Source: Cognatundibacterium rugosum (GTDB taxonomy: Bacteria > Pseudomonadota > Gammaproteobacteria > Burkholderiales > Burkholderiaceae_D). From it: a stretch of DNA of 64,000 bases. A program made the position numbers and the translations under genes. Numbering within the stretch: the first letter of the stretch is position 1; each line of letters starts with the position of its first letter. Under the pieces are notes generated by a model. That model searched no databases and had not been told where the DNA came from. It worked only from the letters and a program-made list of their open reading frames with translations. The DNA is taken from contig NZ_JACOGG010000012.1 of NCBI RefSeq assembly GCF_014284365.1, positions 62,001 through 126,000 on the forward strand, written 5' to 3'. Shown in pieces: positions 57,338-64,000 of the stretch.

Positions 57338-58710
57338 CTGGCGCCACCCACGCCAAAAAACGCCGCACCCTGCTGAAAGCCGGTGGCACGCTACTGCTGT
57401 CGGTCATGGCTCCGCACGCTGCACAAGCTGCAAAAATTCTGGCGGTAAGGGTATGGCCAGCGGAAGATTACACCCGCGTCACGCTGGAAAATGACAGCGA
57501 ACTGAAAACGAATCATTTCACAGTCAAAAATCCGGAACGTCTGGTGGTCGATATTGAGGGCCTGGAGCTCAATCCCACCTTAAAAGAACTGGTTGCGAAA
57601 ATTCAGTCTAATGATCCGTATATCCGTCAGGTACGCGTCGGCCAGAATAAGCCGAACGTGGTCAGGCTGGTGTTTGATCTGAAAGAGGAAGTAAATCCTC
57701 AGGTATTCACTCTGCAACCGATAGGCAACTACAAACACAGACTGGTGTTTGATCTGTACCCGGCCCAGCCAGCCGATCCGTTGGCGGCGCTGATAGAAAA
57801 AGGCGAGTGGCAAAAAGAAGCGACCCCGAAGCAAGTCGCACCGACTACCCCTAACCTGAATAATAATACTGGCAAACCCGAATTGCGCGGCGATGAGAAG
57901 CAAGTAAACAAACCGGGCGACAAGATCCCTGAAAAGCTAACGGAAAAACCAGACACCCAGCTGGCCGAAAAAAACGACAAAAATCGCGAAAAGTCAGTCA
58001 GTCGCCTGATTACGATTGCGATTGATCCCGGCCATGGCGGCGAAGACCCGGGCGCGCTGGGACGAAATGGCAGTCGCGAAAAAGATGTGGTGCTGGCGAT
58101 TGCCAAACGACTCAAGGCAAAGATTGAGCAGCTCCCAAATATGCGGGTGATGTTGACGCGTGATGGCGATTATTTCGTCCCCTTGAACGTCAGGGTAGAA
58201 AAAGCACGTGCAGTGCAAGCCGATCTGTTCATGTCGGTACATGCGGATGCCTTTGTCAATTCTTCGGCGCGTGGTTCCTCGGTGTTTGCTTTATCCGAAA
58301 AGGGTGCGTCCTCGACCGCCGCACGCTGGCTGGCAGATAAGGAAAATGCAGCGGATCTGATTGGTGGCGTCAACATCAAAACCCATGATAAACAGCTGGC
58401 CAGTGTGCTACTGGATTTGTCCACCACGGCACAGATCAATGATAGTCTGAAGCTGGGAAAAGTCGTACTGAACGAAATCAGCGGTATCAACAAACTGCAT
58501 AAAGGTGCGGTAGAACAGGCCGGCTTTGCAGTGCTGAAAGCGCCGGATATTCCCAGCATATTGATAGAAACCGCCTTTATTTCCAACCCAGAAGAAGAGG
58601 CACGCCTGACCGATAGCGATTATCAGGATCAGATGGCAGATGCCATCGTCAAAGGCGTCAAAAAGTATTTCTCTAAAAATCCCCCCTTAGCCAAAAGCCG
58701 TATGGCTTAA
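57301..58710 (+). CDS. amiC: N-acetylmuramoyl-L-alanine amidase AmiC
   Basis: A 469-residue periplasmic cell-wall hydrolase that splits septal peptidoglycan. The N-terminus has a twin-arginine signal (KKRRTLLKAGG followed by a hydrophobic stretch, residues about 19-43). An AMIN targeting domain (about 45-155) and a charged, Lys/Glu/Pro-rich linker (about 165-232) follow. The zinc amidase_3 domain (about 235-460) carries IDPGHGGEDPGA, GSREKDVVLAIAKRL, MSVHADAF and the catalytic glutamate in ETAFISNPEEE. The linker is longer than in E. coli AmiC. Confidence 0.95.
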   Translation: MSRITPLRSESLTGATHAKKRRTLLKAGGTLLLSVMAPHAAQAAKILAVRVWPAEDYTRVTLENDSELKTNHFTVKNPERLVVDIEGLELNPTLKELVAKIQSNDPYIRQVRVGQNKPNVVRLVFDLKEEVNPQVFTLQPIGNYKHRLVFDLYPAQPADPLAALIEKGEWQKEATPKQVAPTTPNLNNNTGKPELRGDEKQVNKPGDKIPEKLTEKPDTQLAEKNDKNREKSVSRLITIAIDPGHGGEDPGALGRNGSREKDVVLAIAKRLKAKIEQLPNMRVMLTRDGDYFVPLNVRVEKARAVQADLFMSVHADAFVNSSARGSSVFALSEKGASSTAARWLADKENAADLIGGVNIKTHDKQLASVLLDLSTTAQINDSLKLGKVVLNEISGINKLHKGAVEQAGFAVLKAPDIPSILIETAFISNPEEEARLTDSDYQDQMADAIVKGVKKYFSKNPPLAKSRMA

Positions 58711-59096
58711 TCGGCGCGCCCGGAGCACTCGGCGCTGTCCTTACCGTGTTCAGCGGAGGATGGCGCGGGCTCCAGCCAGGCGTTCGAATCGCAGGCGGTA
58801 CCGGCTGCTATCCAGCGCCGCACACGCCGTGCAAACCAGGCATCCCAGCGCTGCGGCAGCCAGCGCCAGTAGGCAGATGGCTGGATCAGCATGCCGCAAC
58901 GGTAGCAGCCATCCTGCTCACTCCATTGCAAAGCGCGGCAACTACCGGATAACTGCCGCAAAAAAAATTGCGCTACCGGGCAAGGCTCGGCAGCGCAACA
59001 GATTCCACAACCATTACAGGGCAAGCCCTCAGCGGGCTTAGCGGGGGCCTCCGGATGTATCCAGATCAGTCTGGCCGAAGTCCGCTCAGCTTTCAT
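58707..59096 (-). CDS. YkgJ-type cysteine cluster protein
   Basis: A 129-residue protein with a CNGCGICCAAEPCPV cluster near the N-terminus, CRAL and CYRCGM further on, and a Trp/Arg-rich C-terminus (YWRWLPQRWDAW). This pattern is that of the UPF0153/YkgJ zinc- or Fe-S-binding family; the function is unknown. Its end overlaps the amiC stop by four bases on the opposite strand. The dedA gene lies 15 bases upstream on the same strand, so both may be co-transcribed. Confidence 0.8.
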   Translation of the reverse strand: MKAERTSARLIWIHPEAPAKPAEGLPCNGCGICCAAEPCPVAQFFLRQLSGSCRALQWSEQDGCYRCGMLIQPSAYWRWLPQRWDAWFARRVRRWIAAGTACDSNAWLEPAPSSAEHGKDSAECSGRAD

Positions 59097-59111
59097 CGCA
59101 GCGCAGCCGCT

Positions 59112-59759
59112 TCAGGCCTTGCTGGCGACGCGGCGAAACAGTTTCCACAATGCGCCCAGCAAAAGTGGGATCACCGCAGCACCGACGCCGATTAAGACGA
59201 TGGTGTTCAGATTCTTTTGTATGAAAGGGATATTGCCAAAGAAATAGCCACTCAGTACCAGGCTCAGTATCCAGAACAAGGCGCCCAACACGTTATACAG
59301 CTGGAAGGTACGGTGCGTCATCTCGGAGAAACCGGCGACGAAAGGTGCAAACGTGCGCACGATGGGCACGAAACGTGCCAGCACTACCGTCTTACCGCCA
59401 TGCTTTTCATAAAATTCATGGGTTTTTTTCAAGGCATTTTTGTCTATCCAGCGGTAATCGCGCTCCATCACCTTATGCCCGATCAGGCTGCCTATCCAGT
59501 AATTGATGGTGTTGCCCGAGATCGATGCGATCAGCAGCAAAGCCACCAGCAACCAGGGGTTCATAGCACCAGTCGCGCAGAAAGCACCTGCAATAAACAG
59601 CAGTGAATCACCGGGTAAAAATGGAAAAATGACAAACGCAGTTTCACAAAACACGATAGCAAACAGCACGACATACACCATCGTTCCGTAATTAGCGATC
59701 ACTTGCCCCAGCATTTTATCGACATGCAAAACCATGTCTAAGAGTTGCATCAAATCCAT
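59112..59759 (-). CDS. DedA-family membrane protein
   Basis: A 215-residue inner-membrane protein with five to six hydrophobic segments. DedA signatures are FCETAFVIFPFLPGDSLLFIAGA, GNTINYWIGSLIG and the re-entrant-loop arginine motif FYEKHGGKTVVLARFVPIVRTFAPFVAG. DedA proteins act as lipid scramblases or transporters (undecaprenyl phosphate, phosphatidylethanolamine) and affect envelope integrity. I start at ATG 59759 after GAGGTG; the longer frame to 59792 lacks a ribosome site. Confidence 0.9.
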   Translation of the reverse strand: MDLMQLLDMVLHVDKMLGQVIANYGTMVYVVLFAIVFCETAFVIFPFLPGDSLLFIAGAFCATGAMNPWLLVALLLIASISGNTINYWIGSLIGHKVMERDYRWIDKNALKKTHEFYEKHGGKTVVLARFVPIVRTFAPFVAGFSEMTHRTFQLYNVLGALFWILSLVLSGYFFGNIPFIQKNLNTIVLIGVGAAVIPLLLGALWKLFRRVASKA

Positions 59760-59873
59760 TTTCACCTCAATTAAGGAAACCGCCGCAATCATACACTAAG
59801 GCGCATGCTGCGCAAGGCTGAAAGCATGTCAGGATGGAAGGCAAGGCCGCTCAGCAAAGGTATAATCGCAGGA

Positions 59874-61781
59874 ATGAATGCAAATACTCCCTCCCCTCAG
59901 TCTGTCCGGCCTATCCAGGCACTGCCCGACCACCTGATTTCGCAGATCGCTGCGGGTGAAGTGGTGGAACGCCCTTCCGCTGTCGTCAAAGAAGTGCTGG
60001 AAAACGCGCTTGATGCGGGTGCCAGCAATATCCATATCCGGCTGGAAGAAGGCGGCGTGAAACGCATCGCCATTACTGACAATGGGCGCGGCATCCCGCC
60101 CGAGCAGTTGCCACTGGCAGTGGCACGCCATGCGACCTCTAAAATATCTTCGCTGACAGAGCTGGAAAATGTCGCCACGCTGGGCTTCCGTGGCGAAGCG
60201 CTGGCTTCGATCGCCTCGGTATCCTTACTGACGCTGACCACACGCACAGCCGATGCCGCGCATGCCTGGCAAATTGAAAATGGACAGATTTCACCTGCGT
60301 CCGGCGCGCCCGGTACGACAGTCGATGTGCAGGATCTGTACTACAACACGCCGGCACGGCGTAAATTCCTGAAGTCAGAACAGACGGAATTCGGCCATTG
60401 TGCCGAAGTGGTTCGCCGCATTGCACTGGCGCGGCCAGACGTTTCCTTTTCCCTGAGTCATAATGGAAAAGCGGTCGATCACTGGAATGTGAGTGCGATC
60501 GACAAACGCAGCGCGCAAATCCTCGGCGAAAATTTTGCAGGCGCGCGGCTGCCATTGGATGAAAGTGCTGGCCCCTTACGGCTGCATGGTTTTGTCGGTT
60601 TGCCGACGGCCTCCAAAGGCCGTGCAGATGCGCAGTTTTTTTATGTGAATGGCCGTTTTGTACGTGACAAGCTGCTGACCCATGCGGTACGCGCCGCTTA
60701 TCAGGATGTTCTGCACGGCGACCGCTATCCTTCGTACGTGCTGGCACTGGATCTGGACCCGGCGCTGGTCGATGTGAATGTCCATCCATCTAAAATTGAA
60801 GTCCGCTTCCGCGACAGCCGTGCGGTCCACCAATTTGTATTCCATGCGGTGCAGCGCGCCTTGGCTCAGACCTCCGCAACCGCCTTCGGCACCGTGCCAG
60901 CGCCAGCCACTGCGGCCAGTGCAACTGCGGTACTGGCCGGGAAAACCATGCCCTGGATCGCCGGTGAACAAGCTAGCTTTGCCAAGGAATTTGCAGCCGC
61001 CTCGCCCTATGCTGGCAGTACGCCCGGCTATACCGGCGCTGGCGCTTCCTACCCATCAGCCTGGCCACGGCCCGCAGCGCAAGGCGGCGTCTCACAAAAT
61101 CTGGCGCGCTATGGCGCCTTATTTCAGGCACCTGAATCCGCTTCAGTATCTGAGCCTCACCCCGCTACGCTGCCAGCACGTGAATTACCTGCCGATGAAA
61201 ACCCGCTGGGCTTTGCATTGGCGCAGTTACACGGCGTGTACGTACTGGCACAAAACACCAAAGGCCTGGTGCTGGTCGATATGCATGCCGCGCATGAACG
61301 CATCCTGTATGAACAATTAAAAAATGCACTCGATGAAGACAGCATGCCAGTACAGGCATTGCTGATACCGGTGACGTTTTATGCCGATACCATAGAAGTC
61401 GCAACAGTGGAAGAGCATCAGCACACGCTGAAAACCCTGGGCTTTGATATGACAGCGATTTCGCCAACCACACTGGCGGTGCGCGCGGTACCGGCCTTAC
61501 TGAAAAATGCCGATGCCCAGTCACTGGCGCGTGATGTACTGCGTGATGTGAGGGAATTTGGCGGCTCACGCGTACTGATAGACCGTCGTAATGAATTGCT
61601 GGGCACACTGGCTTGCCATACTGCAGTCAGGGCCAACCGCAGCCTGACTATCCCGGAAATGAATGCACTGCTGCGCCAGATGGAGCAAACCGAGCGCGCC
61701 GATCAATGCAATCACGGACGGCCAACCTGGGTGCAGCTGGGGCTGCAAGACCTGGATAAAATGTTCCTGCGCGGCCAGTAA
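59874..61781 (+). CDS. mutL: DNA mismatch repair protein MutL with endonuclease motif
   Basis: A 635-residue repair protein. The N-terminal GHKL ATPase (about 10-330) has ENALDAGAS, ITDNGRGIP, TLGFRGEALASI and YYNTPARRKFLKSE. A Pro/Ala-rich linker (about 340-440) leads to the dimerisation domain. That domain contains DMHAAHERILYE (from Asp469), which fits the DxHAxxExxxxE metal-dependent nicking motif. It also has ACHTAVRANRSL and CNHGRPTWVQL, the zinc-site motifs of nicking MutLs. E. coli MutL lacks these. I choose ATG 59874 because family members begin near it; in-frame starts exist at 59805 and 59826. TATAAT at 59861 suggests a very short leader. Confidence 0.95.
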   Translation: MNANTPSPQSVRPIQALPDHLISQIAAGEVVERPSAVVKEVLENALDAGASNIHIRLEEGGVKRIAITDNGRGIPPEQLPLAVARHATSKISSLTELENVATLGFRGEALASIASVSLLTLTTRTADAAHAWQIENGQISPASGAPGTTVDVQDLYYNTPARRKFLKSEQTEFGHCAEVVRRIALARPDVSFSLSHNGKAVDHWNVSAIDKRSAQILGENFAGARLPLDESAGPLRLHGFVGLPTASKGRADAQFFYVNGRFVRDKLLTHAVRAAYQDVLHGDRYPSYVLALDLDPALVDVNVHPSKIEVRFRDSRAVHQFVFHAVQRALAQTSATAFGTVPAPATAASATAVLAGKTMPWIAGEQASFAKEFAAASPYAGSTPGYTGAGASYPSAWPRPAAQGGVSQNLARYGALFQAPESASVSEPHPATLPARELPADENPLGFALAQLHGVYVLAQNTKGLVLVDMHAAHERILYEQLKNALDEDSMPVQALLIPVTFYADTIEVATVEEHQHTLKTLGFDMTAISPTTLAVRAVPALLKNADAQSLARDVLRDVREFGGSRVLIDRRNELLGTLACHTAVRANRSLTIPEMNALLRQMEQTERADQCNHGRPTWVQLGLQDLDKMFLRGQ

Positions 61782-61853
61782 GCCACGCTTGCAGAACTGG
61801 CTGCCTGCTACAAGCAGTAAGCAGCCGCTCTGCTTCAAGAAAGCACGAAACAC

Positions 61854-62795
61854 ATGAAGTTGACCAATAAAGCCATCGCGATTATGGGCCCGACTGCATC
61901 CGGTAAAACGGCTGCAGCACTGGAAATCGCGCGACATCTGCCAGCCGAAATCATTTCGGTTGATTCTGCACTGGTATATCGCGATATGAATATAGGCACC
62001 GCCAAGCCCAGCGCCGAAGAGCTGGCGACGGTACCGCATCACCTGATCGACATCATCGATGCGGCGGATAGTTATTCGGTCGCCAGCTTCCGTAAAGAGG
62101 CAGCGCGCTTAGTTCAGGATATACAAAGCCGCGGCAAACTGCCCTTACTGGTCGGTGGCACCATGATGTATTTCAATGCACTCAAACACGGACTCGATGA
62201 ACTGCCTGCGGCCGATGCAGCGCTGCGCGCTGAGCTTGATGCAGAAGCCGAACGCATAGGCGTCCCCGGCTTACATGCGCGCCTGGCACAGGTCGATCCT
62301 GAAACCGCAGCGCGACTGGCGCCAAATGACAGCCAGCGCATACAACGCGCACTGGAAATCTACCATCTGACTGGCCAGGCCATGTCGGCACTGCTGGCTA
62401 AACAGGTACGCAGCGGCCCGGATTTTCCTATGCTGTCTATTTCGCTGGAACCCAGCGAGCGTTCAGTGCTGCATCAGCGTATCGCGCGCCGCTTTGATCT
62501 GATGCTGGAACAAGGCTTTCTGGATGAAGTACGCACTTTGAAGCAAAGACCAGAGCTGCATGCCGACCTGCCGTCTATCCGCTGCGTCGGTTATCGCCAG
62601 GCCTGGGATTACCTGAATCAGCAATGCAGTTATGAAGAAATGCGCGAGCGCGGCATCATCGCGACCCGCCAATTAGCCAAGCGCCAGATCACCTGGCTAC
62701 GCTCCATGCCTGAGCGCCACGTGATCGACTGCCTGAGCGCGCGCCCATTGCTAAGCATACTCGACACTACCTATAAATATCTGAACGACGCTTGA
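61854..62795 (+). CDS. miaA: tRNA dimethylallyltransferase MiaA
   Basis: A 313-residue enzyme that adds the dimethylallyl group to A37 of tRNAs reading UNN codons. The P-loop is GPTASGKT (residues 12-19). It also has [53 protein letters not shown] and the C-terminal [18 protein letters not shown]. It follows mutL after 72 bases on the same strand and precedes a tRNA gene. Confidence 0.97.
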   Translation: MKLTNKAIAIMGPTASGKTAAALEIARHLPAEIISVDSALVYRDMNIGTAKPSAEELATVPHHLIDIIDAADSYSVASFRKEAARLVQDIQSRGKLPLLVGGTMMYFNALKHGLDELPAADAALRAELDAEAERIGVPGLHARLAQVDPETAARLAPNDSQRIQRALEIYHLTGQAMSALLAKQVRSGPDFPMLSISLEPSERSVLHQRIARRFDLMLEQGFLDEVRTLKQRPELHADLPSIRCVGYRQAWDYLNQQCSYEEMRERGIIATRQLAKRQITWLRSMPERHVIDCLSARPLLSILDTTYKYLNDA

Positions 62796-62831
62796 CAAGG
62801 GCATCAAATCTCTCCATAATGTCGGTCTTTC

Positions 62832-62908
62832 GGTGATATAGCTCAGCTGGTTAGAGCACAGCACTCATAATGCTGGGGTCGGTGGTTCAAGTCCACCTAT
62901 CACCACCA
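62832..62908 (+). tRNA. tRNA-Met (anticodon CAT), elongator type
   Basis: A 77-base tRNA with encoded CCA. The acceptor stem is GGTGATA/TATCACC with discriminator A. The D stem is GCTC/GAGC, the anticodon stem CAGCA/TGCTG with loop CTCATAA, and the T arm GGTGG-TTCAAGT-CCACC. The first acceptor pair is G-C, unlike initiator tRNA, and the anticodon arm with the following GGGTC matches elongator tRNA-Met better than the lysidine-type tRNA-Ile(CAT). That distinction is by comparison from memory. Confidence 0.93.
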
Positions 62909-62915
62909 GAATGCT

Positions 62916-62956
62916 AAGCCCTTTGATTCGCAAGAATCAAAGGGCTTTTGCTTTTA
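62916..62956 (+). terminator. Rho-independent terminator after tRNA-Met
   Basis: AAGCCCTTTGATTC and GAATCAAAGGGCTT form a 14-base stem with loop GCAA, followed by TTGCTTTT. Confidence 0.88.
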
Positions 62957-63072
62957 CCCAACCCAAATGCCCAAGCCTCAGAGCGCAGCACATCGTCAAA
63001 ACGAGGCTGACCTCGCGTTAGCAATATCTATCTGCATCAGCAGTATTACTCAGATTTTCAGCCTCTTCCCTT

Positions 63073-63102
63073 AAAAAAAACCCGGGAAACTTCCCGGGTT
63101 TA
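63073..63102 (-). terminator. Rho-independent terminator of the subtilisin-type protease gene
   Basis: AAACCCGGGAA and TTCCCGGGTTT form the stem; on the minus strand a run of eight T residues follows. It lies 19 bases beyond the protease stop. Confidence 0.87.
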
Positions 63103-63120
63103 ATTCGCATCAGCAGCTAC

Positions 63121-64000
63121 TTATTTGGCTTTAGCCGCATTCACTGCCGCTGCCGCATCAACAATACCGCCACCGCAAGCCGGGCAGTTTGCAGGTGGAC
63201 GACGCGAGGTCTTAATCAACAGATCTTTGACCTGGGCCTGCGTCAGCTTAGGATTGACAGAAAGCATGAGCGCAACCACGCCAGCGACATGCGGTGTCGC
63301 CTGCGATGTACCTGCCATACCACCGTAGGCATTCACTTCCGTCGCAGACATTGCCGTGTAACTGGTTTTCCCTGTTGGCAGTGTCGAGAAAATGACATCT
63401 TCTGCCTTAGTATAACCACCGCCAGGAGCTGCAACCGTCACCGTACCACCGTAGTTGGAGTAGTAAGCACGTGCGCCATTGATATCCGTCGATGCAACTG
63501 TAATCACCCCAGGGCAATTTGCCGGACTGGACAACTTGGCATCAATCGCTTCATTGCCTGCTGCGATGACTACGATAGTTCCAGCATCCATCGCTGCCTT
63601 GTAGGCAGCGGCTGTGGTTTTGCTACAGGCATGAATGCCACCCAGCGACAAATTGATCACATTGGCTTTGTTGGTATTGACCGGCATGTTAGGAACTGTC
63701 AGTCCGGCAGACCATGCGACTGCATCAGAAATATCTGAGGTACTGCCGCCACATTGACCCAATACGCGTAACGGCAACACTTTCGCCATCGGCGCGACGC
63801 CGGTGATGCCTTTGCCATTATTCGCAGCGGCAGCTATCGTTCCGGCCACATGGGACCCATGCCAGGAACTATCTGATGCGCCAGACGATTTAAAGCAGGA
63901 AGAATTTGCATCGACCCAGTCACCCATATCCAGCGCGTCTGGCCCACGCACTGAGCTTCCGACAGTTGGCTTAGGCAAACGTGCGACCACATAACTGGAA
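63121..64000 (-). CDS. Subtilisin-like serine protease (S8 family), N-terminus outside the window
   Basis: At least 293 C-terminal residues are visible and the frame stays open to the window edge. The catalytic His is in WHGSHVAGTIAAAANN and the Ser in GMAGTSQATPHVAGVVALM. The oxyanion Asn is in VIAAGNEA, and the substrate-binding strand is NLSLGG. The catalytic Asp, propeptide and signal peptide would lie beyond 64000. Cysteines near the C-terminus (ANCPACGGG) and in LGQCGGS and HACSK suggest disulfides, so it is most likely a secreted protease. The GTG at 63990 is an internal codon, not a start. Confidence 0.92.
   Translation of the reverse strand, partial: SSYVVARLPKPTVGSSVRGPDALDMGDWVDANSSCFKSSGASDSSWHGSHVAGTIAAAANNGKGITGVAPMAKVLPLRVLGQCGGSTSDISDAVAWSAGLTVPNMPVNTNKANVINLSLGGIHACSKTTAAAYKAAMDAGTIVVIAAGNEAIDAKLSSPANCPGVITVASTDINGARAYYSNYGGTVTVAAPGGGYTKAEDVIFSTLPTGKTSYTAMSATEVNAYGGMAGTSQATPHVAGVVALMLSVNPKLTQAQVKDLLIKTSRRPPANCPACGGGIVDAAAAVNAAKAK

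Overview
The window reads as chromosomal DNA of a betaproteobacterium, most likely Burkholderiales and close to Oxalobacteraceae such as Undibacterium. This is inferred from gene families and organisation: a lipoylated E3 in an aceE-aceF-lpdA operon, a small Trp-rich TIGR04438-type protein, a DUF2486-like protein beside holC, and moderate GC. I see no insertion sequence, prophage, CRISPR array or integron. Most of the window is well-packed core and accessory metabolism.

Layout. 1-4.7 kb: the end of a possible outer-membrane protein, an Hpt/HD-GYP signalling protein, a MerR regulator with an aldo/keto reductase, and a thiopurine methyltransferase divergent from a second MerR regulator; both MerR loci carry recognisable dyad operators. 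4.7-11 kb: the pyruvate dehydrogenase operon aceE-aceF-lpdA (minus), with one lipoyl domain on E2 and two on E3. 11.3-17.6 kb: a TonB-receptor remnant, then folD, prlC, a secreted DUF4124/glutaredoxin-like protein, holC, a DUF2486-like protein and dadA. 18-27 kb: a single livJ-type binding protein, a cytochrome c, a LysR regulator, lgt, divergent M64 and M13 metallopeptidases, and a PaiB-like flavin protein. 27.3-39.6 kb: a complete reductive pyrimidine catabolism locus (NCS1 permease, PreT/PreA, dihydropyrimidinase, N-carbamoyl-beta-alanine amidohydrolase, beta-alanine:pyruvate aminotransferase, malonate-semialdehyde dehydrogenase) with divergent MocR-type and RutR-like regulators and a perfect RutR-like palindrome in front of the aminotransferase gene. 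39.8-45.5 kb: an EAL protein with a degenerate GGDEF domain and a large soluble GAF/PAS histidine kinase. 45.6-50.1 kb: tsaD, a Cache protein, plsY, ybaK, xerD, ogt. About 50.2-50.4 kb: a good candidate for an unannotated structured small RNA, with its own promoter and terminator. 50.8-54.7 kb: an orphan TRAP binding protein (dctP) divergent from a DctS/DctR two-component system. 54.7-64 kb: an AEC transporter, queG, tsaE-amiC, a YkgJ-type protein, a DedA protein, mutL, miaA, tRNA-Met(CAT) and a truncated subtilisin-type protease at the window edge.

How the genes work together. The pyrimidine locus should take uracil or thymine in and convert them through dihydropyrimidine, the N-carbamoyl beta-amino acid, the beta-amino acid and the semialdehyde to acetyl-CoA or propionyl-CoA. 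tsaD, tsaE, miaA, queG and an elongator tRNA-Met (a t6A substrate) give the right half a tRNA-modification flavour. The items I would look at first are the pyrimidine regulatory region, the candidate sRNA at 50187-50365, the two MerR operators, and the redistribution of lipoyl domains between E2 and E3.
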